Of a DNA stretch of 64,000 nucleotides, positions 16,349-25,002 are shown piece after piece. Position 1 is the stretch's first letter; every line of letters starts with the position of its first letter. The stretch comes from Candidatus Thorarchaeota archaeon. GTDB taxonomy: Archaea > Asgardarchaeota > Thorarchaeia > Thorarchaeales > Thorarchaeaceae. Below the pieces are notes generated by a model that was not told the DNA's origin, searched no databases, and saw nothing but the letters and a program-made list of their open reading frames with translations. The stretch spans positions 38,640 through 102,639 of the forward strand of contig DXJO01000039.1 in the NCBI GenBank assembly GCA_019057475.1, written 5' to 3'. The translations under genes were made by a program, and so were the position numbers.

Positions 16349-16960
16349 ATGGCTAGGCTTACTACCATTGGTAACTTAATCGCAGGGATAGGTCTCGCAG
16401 TGTTGGCTTTTGCAGCGATACTGCACTATCTACTGTCAGGAATCGCAGAATTGGCGGGGGTTGGTATCATTACATGGACGGTGGCCGCAGGGTTGCTTGT
16501 TCTAGTCCTAATCTTCGCCGTAGTCAACACGTTCACGGAAGTCACAGGATTTGTGCATCCAGAAGACAAACTCGTCGCCAACATGTTTGTCTTCATCATG
16601 GCTATTGCAACTATTCTGATCTACGGAATCTTTCCTGACTTGGCCGTCCCCCAGGATAGCCTTTTCCAGATGGCTTCAATGATTGTGATAGCTTACGTGT
16701 TTCTGTTCGTCTTCACCTACTTTAGCTCAACAATAACTGAAGGCGCGGATATGTCCCAAGTGAAGGAGATGACTGCTCGATTCATGCTTGTTTCGCTATT
16801 GCTAGGAGCAATCATGGCAGGGCTTATGGTGATACTTGACTGGATAATGTTCACTCTCTCATACGAGTGGGCGAGTGTTTCGCTGGGTGCCTTCGCTGTT
16901 GGACTCGTATTCGTCATGGCATTCGCGCTGGGAAGAAAATACGAACCTGTCGGAGGGTAG
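16349..16960 (+). CDS. Six-helix membrane protein of unknown function
   Basis: The 203-residue protein has six predicted membrane helices (about residues 7-30, 36-60, 72-93, 100-123, 136-160 and 170-195). Loops are short and contain few charges apart from a conserved-looking VKEMTARF segment before helix five. No family motif is recognised. It follows the MFS gene by 62 bases on the same strand and could share its transcript. A C-run/G-run hairpin with a T-rich tail lies 37 bases after its stop. Confidence 0.65.
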   Translation: MARLTTIGNLIAGIGLAVLAFAAILHYLLSGIAELAGVGIITWTVAAGLLVLVLIFAVVNTFTEVTGFVHPEDKLVANMFVFIMAIATILIYGIFPDLAVPQDSLFQMASMIVIAYVFLFVFTYFSSTITEGADMSQVKEMTARFMLVSLLLGAIMAGLMVILDWIMFTLSYEWASVSLGAFAVGLVFVMAFALGRKYEPVGG

Positions 16961-16996
16961 AATCTCAACAGAGGATGGACTTTTCTCCCCATCCTT

Positions 16997-17022
16997 CCCC
17001 CTTTGGGGGGTTCTGTTTCTTT
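16997..17022 (+). terminator. G/C hairpin with T-rich tail
   Basis: CCCCC, a TTT loop and GGGGG form a short stem, and TTCTGTTTCTTTC follows. It lies between the membrane protein stop at 16960 and the next start at 17149. Archaeal terminators rely mainly on T-runs, so the hairpin may be incidental. Confidence 0.35.
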
Positions 17023-17148
17023 CAAGTAGAATGTGTAATTAGGGCAATCTCTCAGCAAATGTATTAAATGCTGGTACATCCGTTGTTCGTAACTAGTTGA
17101 GGCAGGCGATCTCCGCCCCAACAAGACAAGCTGAAGCTGGTGTGACAT

Positions 17149-19098
17149 ATGACAGACGGCAAGCTATGGCTAGGTTTTTACCTGGATGAGGAAGGAAAGC
17201 GGACCAAAAACAAGTTCGAGATTAGTGTGGACCTTCTTCGAAGACATGGTGGCGTATTCGGATCTACGGGCTCGGGGAAGACGGTACTTAGTAAGGCCGT
17301 CATAGAAGAGGCCGCAATGCAGGGCATCCCCGTTCTGGCGTTCGACCCCCAAGGTGACATCGCCTCGTTAATGTTACCTGGTGATCCCAAGGAACTCCAA
17401 TCGAAAGGTGTTCCACCAGAACGTTTGAAGGAGTACATGGATAAGGTCATAGTACGTGTATACACACCAGCAAGCAGCAAAGGATTAGCAATCTCGATCA
17501 ACCCCTTGAAGCTGCCTGACAGGAAAGCAGACCAGGATGACGTCATAAGACTTCTTGATAACTCTGCAAGAACCCTCGTCAAAGTCCTGGCAAAGGTTGC
17601 GGGCCTCTCAAAGTCGTGGGAGAGTAAGTCATTCGCGGCGGTCTATGAGCTCCTCCGAAGCATCTGGGAGAATCCCAAGAAGGAAATTGGCACCTTAAAG
17701 GATCTCGCGAATATGCTCGTTTTGGACAAAGAAGAAATCGGAGTCGACTTGGAACCCTATATGAGGTTAACAGAGCGTCAGAAACTGGCGTCTACAATTA
17801 GGGCTCTTACTGTTGGCTCATCCCAGCTGCTCTTCAAAGAAGAAGGCCAGATTGACTTTGATTATTTGATCAAGCCTGTGAACGGGAAGACCCCAATCAA
17901 CGTTCTGTTTCTGAAGACCTTGCGCAGTGAGGAGGAAAAGCACTTCTTCATCGCTATAGTTCTAAATCAGCTATATTCTTGGATGCTAAGGCAAGGCTTT
18001 ACGAGTAAACCCAGACTACTCCTCTTCCAAGATGAAGCGGCACCCTTCATACCAGCTGGAATGCGGGCTCCAGGTCCCAAGGAAACTTTCCTTCTCCTCT
18101 TCAGACAGGCGAGGAAGTATGGAGTGGAATGCCTAATCGCCACTCAGAGCCCAAAGGATATCGATTACAAGGCATTCGAACAATTCAACACAATTGCCTC
18201 AGGCAGAATCAGCAGCGAGCAATCATTGAAGGTACTGGAGAGAATTCTCGAACCCATCGCAGGCGAGAAGCAGTCTGAAGAGATAATCCGGGCCCTCCCA
18301 GGCCAGCAGACGGCGACCTTTATTTTCTCGTCAGCAGAGATGAAGCCGAAGGTCAATCACATCGGAGTGCGATGGCTGCTCACTAGGCACATTACGCTGA
18401 CAGAGAAAGATGTTCAGAAACATATGTCTCAACTCGTCAAGCAGCAGCAAAAGATCCTTCAAGAGATGGAGCGCGTTCGACTAGGAGCGAAGGCAAAGAA
18501 GGAAGCCGAACGCCGAAGACTTGCCGAACAGAGGAAAAAGGATGCTGAACAACAACGCGCGGATGAGGAAAGGAGAAAGAAAGAAGAAGAAAACCGTCGT
18601 CGAAGGGAGAAAGAGCTTGCAGAGAAGAAGGCCAAGTTCAAGAAAGCCTCTGATAATGATAAGGTATTCTCAACTCGTGGCCAGGCGGGCACAATTTCTT
18701 ATGATGACCTCATCAATGGGTTCGTAGCAATGATAGAGGCTATCGCAAAAACCGCCTTTGGACTTCCGTTCTTGAGGGAGCTCGTGAAGCGAGGAGAACT
18801 CAACTACGAGAAAGCTCTGTCCTACTATCTAACGGAAACGAGAGCGGCAATTAAACAAGGCTTAGCTAAGAAAGAGAAGAAGGAAATCAAGAAACGAGGG
18901 AAGACCAAGAAGGTCACGTACATCGTCTATGATTTCGAATATGTGCTCAATGCAGTCATTAAAAGCATGGGCGTCAAAGAGCCCGATTACGTCGATGAAA
19001 AGAGGCTGAGAAAGCGCTTTGAACAGCTGGTCAAGAAAGCCTCCAGAAACAGCCTTCTCGAGCGCATCGTACTGGGAGAACCTTTCCTCCAGTTCTAG
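17149..19098 (+). CDS. HerA-like FtsK/HerA-superfamily ATPase with coiled-coil insert
   Basis: The 649-residue protein has Walker A GSTGSGKT at residues 38-45, the HerA-type FDPQGD segment just after, and Walker B LLLFQDEA near residue 290. A FRQARKYG / ATQSPKD segment (sensor and arginine-finger region) follows. It lacks the N-terminal HAS-barrel of classical HerA and has about 80 residues of highly charged helix (435-515, rich in KK, EE and RR) before a helical C-terminal domain. Such proteins form hexameric DNA-translocating rings in the HerA/DUF853-like group. No NurA nuclease is adjacent; the convergent neighbour is a B3/4-domain protein. Confidence 0.75.
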   Translation: MTDGKLWLGFYLDEEGKRTKNKFEISVDLLRRHGGVFGSTGSGKTVLSKAVIEEAAMQGIPVLAFDPQGDIASLMLPGDPKELQSKGVPPERLKEYMDKVIVRVYTPASSKGLAISINPLKLPDRKADQDDVIRLLDNSARTLVKVLAKVAGLSKSWESKSFAAVYELLRSIWENPKKEIGTLKDLANMLVLDKEEIGVDLEPYMRLTERQKLASTIRALTVGSSQLLFKEEGQIDFDYLIKPVNGKTPINVLFLKTLRSEEEKHFFIAIVLNQLYSWMLRQGFTSKPRLLLFQDEAAPFIPAGMRAPGPKETFLLLFRQARKYGVECLIATQSPKDIDYKAFEQFNTIASGRISSEQSLKVLERILEPIAGEKQSEEIIRALPGQQTATFIFSSAEMKPKVNHIGVRWLLTRHITLTEKDVQKHMSQLVKQQQKILQEMERVRLGAKAKKEAERRRLAEQRKKDAEQQRADEERRKKEEENRRRREKELAEKKAKFKKASDNDKVFSTRGQAGTISYDDLINGFVAMIEAIAKTAFGLPFLRELVKRGELNYEKALSYYLTETRAAIKQGLAKKEKKEIKKRGKTKKVTYIVYDFEYVLNAVIKSMGVKEPDYVDEKRLRKRFEQLVKKASRNSLLERIVLGEPFLQF

Positions 19099-19811
19099 TT
19101 GGAACTGAACGTGGTCCATCCCTCAACCGTACAAGTGACCCACCGGTCCACCATTTCAAGCGTAAGATTCGCTGCAGAGGTCATCATGTCAGGCGTTGCG
19201 ACCGGAGCACCATAGATGAGAAGCAAGATGTTCTTGCTCTTTGGTGTAACCTTTGTTCTCTCCGAATCATGAGTAGCGTACCCAAAGCAGACTATTTTCT
19301 CGTCATCAGCAAGAACAATCTCCCGCCCTCTGCATGTGAGCTGCTTGCCCCCAATCCTCTCGAAAACCTCTCCCTTGTGGGCAGTGCGCACAACTAGGTT
19401 TCCCTCTAGAACAGTTTCATCAATCAATCCTATCGGAAGCTTGTGATAGGCTGACGCAAGATTCGCCACATCAACAAGAGTGGATATGCGCCAGAGGTTT
19501 AGGCCTCGCACAATCCTTCGCAGCAATGCCTCACTCGATACGCGAAGCTTGGTGGGATCCATTCCGAATGTCCAGTATAGGTCGCGATATGACCTGAAAA
19601 CAAGGTCATCCTTTACATCATCCAAAGTTGTTCGAGACCGTATCTCACCAAAGAGCTCCTGCTCATACTTCTCGAAATCAGAACTGGATTTGCCCAGGTC
19701 CAGCTCGATTAACCTTGCGATCATTAAACTGAGGCCTTCGCGCTGCACATCGAAACGTACAGCACGACCAAGAGAAATCCCCGCTTGAAATCCTGTATTG
19801 GATGGGCACAT
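19095..19811 (-). CDS. B3/B4 tRNA-binding-domain protein
   Basis: The 238-residue protein matches the stand-alone B3/4 family (COG3382) that resembles the editing region of PheRS beta. It has a YRDLYWTFGMDPTKLRVS block, then SEALLRRIVRG, LVDVANLASAY and GLIDET. Members are thought to bind tRNA or aminoacyl-tRNA, with no firm enzymatic role; that is family knowledge. The stop overlaps the HerA stop by four bases on the opposite strand. I start it at ATG 19811 (MCPSNTGF), because the longer in-frame start would run into the HAD gene. Confidence 0.7.
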   Translation of the reverse strand: MCPSNTGFQAGISLGRAVRFDVQREGLSLMIARLIELDLGKSSSDFEKYEQELFGEIRSRTTLDDVKDDLVFRSYRDLYWTFGMDPTKLRVSSEALLRRIVRGLNLWRISTLVDVANLASAYHKLPIGLIDETVLEGNLVVRTAHKGEVFERIGGKQLTCRGREIVLADDEKIVCFGYATHDSERTKVTPKSKNILLLIYGAPVATPDMMTSAANLTLEMVDRWVTCTVEGWTTFSSN

Positions 19812-19842
19812 GTTTCTCACGCCTGATTCTGAAGAAGCCCTG

Positions 19843-20709
19843 CTACAGCATCTCAATGACTTCCCGAAGGCTATTCACCTCTAGATCAGGAGTCATATCC
19901 ATGCCATCCACATCGAATGGAATGATATCGTCCGGATTGCGCCGAACAAGAATAGTTGCGAGACCTGCTGCCTTTCCTCCAGCAATGTCTGAAGCCGGGT
20001 TATCCCCGACCATCACAGCATCGCTCATCTCGAATCCAAGAGTTTTCACTGTTTCAATCACGATTTCAGGGAGTGGTTTCCTTACCGCAATTGCCTTCAC
20101 GCCAGTGGCATGCTCAATTGCTGCGACAATTGAACCCTCGCCGATGTAGATGTCCTCGTGCCCGAGATACACCCCAGGATAGTCCTTGCTTCCGCTGATG
20201 CACAGAAGAGATGCTCCTTGATGGACCATCTTGGTCGCAAAGTTGAGACGCTGAAAGGTGAGACCCCGGTCGGCTCCAACTGCCACGTAGTCGATGGGCG
20301 GGTTGTTAGTGACATCAAGACCTCTTGCAACAAAGTCCTCTGTGGCGCCTCCCTCGCTGATTACAAAGCATCTTGCACCAGGAGACCTATTGTGAACGTA
20401 CGCTGCCGCGGCAGCACCAGCACTGAATGTATTCTTGAGGCTGACATCGAACCCCGCAGAAGCCACAGCCCCGTGAATTTGCCGTGCAGAAAGCCGTCCG
20501 GTGTTAGTCAATAACGCAAGCGTTCTACGCTTTTCCATTAGAGCATTCCAGAGAGGCAAGGCGTCGGGGAATGGCTCAGGATGTTCTACATCCTTTATGA
20601 GCGTGTTATCAACATCGAATATCCACAGATGTTTGCTACTGAAGTCCATGGCAGTCACTATCTTGCTCCAATGCGAAGCATCCACAAAAGTCTGTCTGAC
20701 GCGATGCAT
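19843..20709 (-). CDS. HAD-superfamily phosphatase, NagD/HAD-IIA-like
   Basis: The 288-residue protein has the HAD nucleophile motif FDVDNTL near residues 31-37, the motif II threonine in LLTNTGR, a Lys in KPLPE, and VMVGDNPASDIAGG near the end. The cap insertion is of the HAD-IIA type. Typical reactions are dephosphorylation of sugar or nucleotide monophosphates; the exact substrate is unknown. The ATG at 20709 directly follows the TAG of the cupin gene, and the gene lies 31 bases before the B3/4 gene. ATG 20649 (MDFSSKHLW) is an alternative start. Confidence 0.8.
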   Translation of the reverse strand: MHRVRQTFVDASHWSKIVTAMDFSSKHLWIFDVDNTLIKDVEHPEPFPDALPLWNALMEKRRTLALLTNTGRLSARQIHGAVASAGFDVSLKNTFSAGAAAAAYVHNRSPGARCFVISEGGATEDFVARGLDVTNNPPIDYVAVGADRGLTFQRLNFATKMVHQGASLLCISGSKDYPGVYLGHEDIYIGEGSIVAAIEHATGVKAIAVRKPLPEIVIETVKTLGFEMSDAVMVGDNPASDIAGGKAAGLATILVRRNPDDIIPFDVDGMDMTPDLEVNSLREVIEML

Positions 20710-21117
20710 CTAGTCCTGTTCAAGAAGCGGAATCACGCAGATGAAAATGAAGGGCTGTTTCCCCTTTGTGTTGTCATACCCATGCTCAACACCGGATGGA
20801 ATGAACACGACATCATCCTTCTTTGCTATAGTACCTTCTGGAAAACCTAGGGCCTTAACCTGACCATGAAGCACGAATATCTGGTGCTCTTCATCATGTG
20901 TATGAAGTGGAATGATGCCACCAGGCTGTATCTCGAAACGTCGCATAGAGTATGTCGTGGCTCCAGTCATCTTCCCAACTAGCCAGCGCATTGTGACCTT
21001 CCTGCTGCCAGGCATTGTGATTTCACACTCTTCGCGCTCGTTGTAGTTCACAATGTACATACGGAAGACCTCCGATATTGCCCGGAAAGTGCCGGATGAA
21101 GCGTTGTGCTGGCTCAC
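20710..21117 (-). CDS. Cupin-domain protein
   Basis: The 135-residue protein has a single cupin barrel. The first motif HTHDEEHQIFVLHG gives the metal ligands (two His, a Glu and a His pattern), and the second is a degenerate PSGVEHGY. Cupins bind metals or small molecules or act as epimerases or dioxygenases. A clear enzyme cannot be named. The frame continues directly into the HAD gene, so the two form an operon. M20 (MYIVNYNEREE) at 21060 is an alternative start. Confidence 0.7.
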   Translation of the reverse strand: MSQHNASSGTFRAISEVFRMYIVNYNEREECEITMPGSRKVTMRWLVGKMTGATTYSMRRFEIQPGGIIPLHTHDEEHQIFVLHGQVKALGFPEGTIAKKDDVVFIPSGVEHGYDNTKGKQPFIFICVIPLLEQD

Positions 21118-21283
21118 AATATAATAACATTAGGTTATGACCACGTGGAATGAGAGATCTATCGTGAATGCTTGGACCAGCGGCATCATCGACTCACCGC
21201 AGAAAGTTTAATCTTGGCAGCTCTCGTTTGCGAATCACCTAGAATGCAGGAGAGTTGGCCTGCAGCTGTGGATGGTACTATTC

Positions 21284-21805
21284 ATGAGTGAAGAGAACAC
21301 ATACCTTCGAGCAAAACTGACCGAAATCAACAGCTCCATCAAGGGCTTGACTGAGATGCTCAATCGGATGATTGACGTCATGTCAAAGATCAGCGAGGTA
21401 CAAGACGCAATGTCTGAAACGAAAGCCCTTGCAACTGCGAATAGCCAGAAGCTTGATGCGCTCATGGAAAAGATCGAAGGCATCACTGTGGCCGCTTCAC
21501 CTGCTGCAAGACAGGCATCAATCGCTGAGAAAGGAGCAGTTCCTTCAATGCAGATAATACTCGACACATTGGAGTCCCAAGTCAGAGAAGGAGTAATCGC
21601 AAGCGATTTATCCATGAAGATAGGCGAAACTGTTCAAACCCTTGAACGAATGCTGGGCAAGTCTGGGCCACTCATTGTAAAGATGCAGCGGTGGACACGG
21701 ATTCTCAAAACGTACGGGAGGGTTGACACCATCAGTCCCCAGGACCTCCAGAAGCTGCGCTTAGACATCAAGGACTGGGGCAAAGAGCTGGCGAAGCTGA
21801 GATAA
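21284..21805 (+). CDS. Coiled-coil protein of unknown function
   Basis: The 173-residue protein is almost all helical. Residues 1-65 follow a clear heptad pattern with Leu/Met/Ile at a/d positions (LRAKLTEINSSIKGLTEML). A short Ala/Pro linker at residues 70-90 then leads to a second helical bundle. There is no membrane segment. The frame starts at ATG 21272 or 21284; I prefer 21284 (MSEEN). A TATA-like element (AAGTTTAAT) lies near 21204. Confidence 0.6.
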   Translation: MSEENTYLRAKLTEINSSIKGLTEMLNRMIDVMSKISEVQDAMSETKALATANSQKLDALMEKIEGITVAASPAARQASIAEKGAVPSMQIILDTLESQVREGVIASDLSMKIGETVQTLERMLGKSGPLIVKMQRWTRILKTYGRVDTISPQDLQKLRLDIKDWGKELAKLR

Positions 21806-22020
21806 GGCTTACACCTTCTCCTAAGCACCCGCAACAACTGATTTCCGCGTATAATCTGTTTTGGTGCCTTTGAGTGGCAAAAAACGTGATGATAATGCTT
21901 AGTTCGTGATTTGAGGGTAAAGAAGACGTTATTGTTATCAGAATGCTCAAGGCTTAATAACAGAGAATTCAGTTGCACTTGTAGAGGATTCTGCCGGGAA
22001 GCAGTGGAGTTAGACTTCAA

Positions 22021-22359
22021 ATGCTTGATGATAATTGGAAGCGCACTGTGGAGGAAACGATTGAGCGTTTCCCAGTCACGCATAGGGATACTATTCTCAA
22101 AATATGGTATGATTGGCTTGACACCGACCCTCAAGCACCATTCTATGTCAGCTGGTCAGACTTCTCATCACAGCACGACGATCAAGAGGCTCTATACACA
22201 GAAACGAGAGTCTTCCTGAAGAGAGTCGCGAATGAGCTCAGGGAGCGCGAAGTCCCACGCACTAGCTGGCAAAAAATAGCGAAAGCTCTTGCTGCCGCTG
22301 CGAGTGTACTCCTTGTCATATTCCTAGCGCTTTCGAGGGCATTTCGTGCATCAGAGTGA
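22021..22359 (+). CDS. Small C-terminally anchored membrane protein
   Basis: The 112-residue protein has a soluble, acidic/helical N-terminal region and a single predicted transmembrane helix near residues 85-105 (KALAAAASVLLVIFLALS) followed by a short basic tail. This is a tail-anchored layout. No family is recognised. A TATA-like TTAATAAC lies about 60 bases upstream at 21954. It precedes the DHH phosphoesterase by 75 bases on the same strand but has its own promoter-like spacing. Confidence 0.55.
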   Translation: MLDDNWKRTVEETIERFPVTHRDTILKIWYDWLDTDPQAPFYVSWSDFSSQHDDQEALYTETRVFLKRVANELREREVPRTSWQKIAKALAAAASVLLVIFLALSRAFRASE

Positions 22360-22397
22360 ATGCTTCTAATGATTTCTCATGAATTCAGAGCGGCCTA

Positions 22398-22405
22398 CTT
22401 ATAAC
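22398..22405 (+). promoter_or_regulatory. TATA box of the DHH phosphoesterase gene
   Basis: CTTATAAC is centred about 33 bases before the ATG at 22435. With the usual archaeal TATA-to-start distance of about 25-30 bases, the transcript would begin at or just before the start codon. This is a sequence match only. Confidence 0.45.
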
Positions 22406-22434
22406 AAGATTAGACGACCCACGCTGGGGAAGCG

Positions 22435-23925
22435 ATGGAGTCAATAGTGTCAGCCCAGCCGAAAGCCATGCGCAGGCTCTTCCAGAGGGGAGCCAAGGCC
22501 ATTGAAGAATCCTCCAGAGTTCTTGCAATATCTCATATCGATACTGATGGAATCACTTCACTCGCCATTGTGATTAGCATGCTTCAAAGGGCAGAAAAGA
22601 CACTTCACTGGCAGAATATTCACCAGCTCAACTCCGAAACGATTCTTGAAGTCAAGCAGCTTGTCAAAGAGCATAAGCCCGACCTTGTGATATTTTCAGA
22701 CCTTGGTACTGGACAGATGCACTTGATAGAGGAGTACATCATCCCAGAGGACATTGAGAAGATAATCATACTGGATCATCATCTTCCATCTGATAGTCGC
22801 CAGCAGCTATCAGAGAGTTCTGAACAAGACAAGATTATTGAGATAAACCCCTGCCAACATAACATGAGTGGCAGCTATGACATTTCTGCAGCAGGGGTAT
22901 CTTTTCTTCAGGCGTATGCACTCTCGAAAGATAATGTAGACCTCAGCGAGTTGGCCATTGTCGGCGCGTCAGGTGATCTTCAGGATTACTACGGAAAGGG
23001 CTTCACTGGGTTGAACAAGGAGATAGTTAGTCTGGGAGAATCGGTAGGATGCATCCAAGTTGACAAAGACCTCACGTTCTTCGGGATAAACACAAGACCG
23101 TTGCCATTCCTGCTCGAGTATGCTACTGACCCATATCTTCCGGGAATCACTGGTGCACGCGAGGCGGTCTATTCATTCTATCAAGATCTGAAGATACCGC
23201 TCAAGACCTCAGACGACCAGTGGAGAATATGGGTTGATCTTAGTAGCGAAGAGAAGCAGAGAGTGGTTCAAGGTTTAGTCAATGTGATTCTTGAAACCTA
23301 CGAGAACCCCAAAGTTGCCACGGGAATAATAGGAGAGGTCATAACTCTCAAAAACAGACCGGCCAGGACTGAATTGAGCAGTTCGAAGGAGTTCTCCACT
23401 CTACTGAACGCGTGCGGAAGAAACAGGAGGGCTGAAGTTGGCGTCAAAATCTGCCTTGGTGACCAAGAGGCGCTCCTAGAAGGACGCACGCTTCTGAAAC
23501 AGCATAGGATGAATTTGGCAACAGCTTTGCGTAGGCTGGAATCAGAAGGCTACGAAGAGAAGCCTGGCATGTATGTTGTAAACGACCCACAGACTCAAGA
23601 CACCATTGTGGGCATTGTCATTGGGATGGCGCAAGGCTCTCGGATTGTGCCAGCGGATAGACCAGTGATTGGCGTGAGCACGAATACCACCGATGAAGGG
23701 CCAAGAGTCAAGGTTTCAGGCCGGTGTCGAAGATCCTTGGTGAAGAAAGGCATCAACCTGAAGGAAACATTCACTGAAGTTGGGGAGTACTTGAACGAAC
23801 AACATGACTCGCTAATCGTAGAAGCTGGAGGACATCCCATGGCAGCAGGGGCATTTGTTCACCAAGATCACTTAGATGAATTCCTGAATCGTGTTTCAGA
23901 CCTGATGGCGAAGATTCTTGGGTAG
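22435..23925 (+). CDS. DHH-family phosphoesterase, RecJ/GAN-like nuclease
   Basis: The 496-residue protein carries the DHH motifs: SHIDTDG (H34, D36, D38), FSDLGTG (D89) and LDHH (D114, H115, H116). A DHHA1-like C-terminal domain follows, with a GGHPMAAGAF motif near residue 465. Archaeal RecJ-like proteins of this type are 5'-3' single-strand exonucleases; some (GAN) bind the replicative GINS/CMG complex. Length agrees with that group. Proof-reading or repair duty is therefore likely, but which of the archaeal RecJ paralogs it is cannot be decided from the sequence alone. Confidence 0.8.
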   Translation: MESIVSAQPKAMRRLFQRGAKAIEESSRVLAISHIDTDGITSLAIVISMLQRAEKTLHWQNIHQLNSETILEVKQLVKEHKPDLVIFSDLGTGQMHLIEEYIIPEDIEKIIILDHHLPSDSRQQLSESSEQDKIIEINPCQHNMSGSYDISAAGVSFLQAYALSKDNVDLSELAIVGASGDLQDYYGKGFTGLNKEIVSLGESVGCIQVDKDLTFFGINTRPLPFLLEYATDPYLPGITGAREAVYSFYQDLKIPLKTSDDQWRIWVDLSSEEKQRVVQGLVNVILETYENPKVATGIIGEVITLKNRPARTELSSSKEFSTLLNACGRNRRAEVGVKICLGDQEALLEGRTLLKQHRMNLATALRRLESEGYEEKPGMYVVNDPQTQDTIVGIVIGMAQGSRIVPADRPVIGVSTNTTDEGPRVKVSGRCRRSLVKKGINLKETFTEVGEYLNEQHDSLIVEAGGHPMAAGAFVHQDHLDEFLNRVSDLMAKILG

Positions 23926-23952
23926 CTTGTCCTACGCTGTATTTTCCAGTTC

Positions 23953-24426
23953 CTAGTAGTCTTCTTTGGTCAAAGAGGCACCAATGATTCCAGGAATACC
24001 GAGCAGAGCAATGGCCACTCCAAAATCGATTCCAAGGTCAACTGCACTAGCGGAGATGGCTTCGAATGTGTACTCCACACCCTGAACAAGGATAGCAAAA
24101 CCTGCAAAGAAAAGACCAACGCAGACCAAGGAAACAACGATCATTCGCTTCCAATCCTTTGAGATAAGACCCGAAATGAAACCAGCCACTCCAAGGGCAA
24201 CGATTGGAGCGTAAGCTGCTTCGTCTCTCGCGAGGGTGTAAGGGCGCATCAATCCTTGGAACAATGCGGCTCCATATACTTTCAACGTGAGGATTATATC
24301 CCCGGAATCTGCAATCAATTGGATTTCCACCAAGCTCAAGCCCACAATCTGAAAAGCGCCGATGATTATCGCGGCAGACAGGGCGATTAGCAATGCAATG
24401 GTTGTTCTGAACATTTTCTCATGCAC
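23953..24426 (-). CDS. Four-helix membrane protein of unknown function
   Basis: The 157-residue protein has about four hydrophobic segments (residues 9-31, 70-92, 98-120 and 130-152). The first may be a signal-anchor. There is no known motif. It is convergent with the DHH gene, with 27 bases between the two stops, so it is unlikely to belong to the same operon. The function is unknown. Confidence 0.6.
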   Translation of the reverse strand: MHEKMFRTTIALLIALSAAIIIGAFQIVGLSLVEIQLIADSGDIILTLKVYGAALFQGLMRPYTLARDEAAYAPIVALGVAGFISGLISKDWKRMIVVSLVCVGLFFAGFAILVQGVEYTFEAISASAVDLGIDFGVAIALLGIPGIIGASLTKEDY

Positions 24427-24527
24427 ATCCTATATCAAGCACGAATCTGTCTTAGGGGATGCAGGAGTCCCTCTGAGCTCTTATATCTCTTGGCAGCCTG
24501 CTCAAGGATACCCCCGATATAGAACAG

Positions 24528-24992
24528 CTAGTCACGACTGGTCAATGATAGCATTCTTTCACGTGATTTTTCAAGAAGTCCCAAAATCTGTATCGGCATC
24601 TCTCCTACTGGCAGTGAGTCAAGCGGGAACCAAGTCACTTCCGCGGCTGGAGTTTCCGGTCGAGTTTCCATCGTCAAGCCCCGTGCAAGATAATGGTTCA
24701 AGAGATAATGATACTCTACACGCCCCTCTGAATCGAGAGTTACAAGGTCAGCCGTGGAAACGAGCTCTAGGACTTCACACTGTACTCCGGTCTCCTCCAT
24801 AACCTCCCTCACAACTGCTTCCTTCTGCGTTTCGCCCAACTCAACCGCGCCGCCAGGAATGCTCCAGAGCCCCTTGCCAGGTTCCTTATCACGACGCAAA
24901 AGAAGAAGACCAGCAGGTCCAACCACGATAGCTCCGACACCGGGGATTGGATGACTGGGATACCTGCGATTATCCACATGCGGCACCATCAC
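24528..24992 (-). CDS. Nudix hydrolase
   Basis: The 154-residue protein has a perfect Nudix box at residues 48-70 (GX5EX7REUXEEXGU: GAVELGET, then REVMEETGV). Such enzymes hydrolyse nucleoside-diphosphate-linked compounds (NDP-X), for example ADP-ribose or oxidised dNTPs. The substrate class cannot be read from this sequence alone. The stop is near 24528. It follows the TPR gene by ten bases, so both are probably transcribed together. The start is GTG 24992 or the next ATG (24989). Confidence 0.85.
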   Translation of the reverse strand: MMVPHVDNRRYPSHPIPGVGAIVVGPAGLLLLRRDKEPGKGLWSIPGGAVELGETQKEAVVREVMEETGVQCEVLELVSTADLVTLDSEGRVEYHYLLNHYLARGLTMETRPETPAAEVTWFPLDSLPVGEMPIQILGLLEKSRERMLSLTSRD

Positions 24993-25002
24993 TATTCGTT
25001 AA

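Noticed and set aside
16717..17148. Minus-strand ORF of 143 codons
   Set aside because: It overlaps a membrane protein gene on the other strand and has no recognisable domain or good start.
19095..19811. NurA nuclease partner of the HerA-like ATPase
   Set aside because: The protein has B3/4-type motifs and no NurA catalytic pattern, so it is not the partner nuclease.
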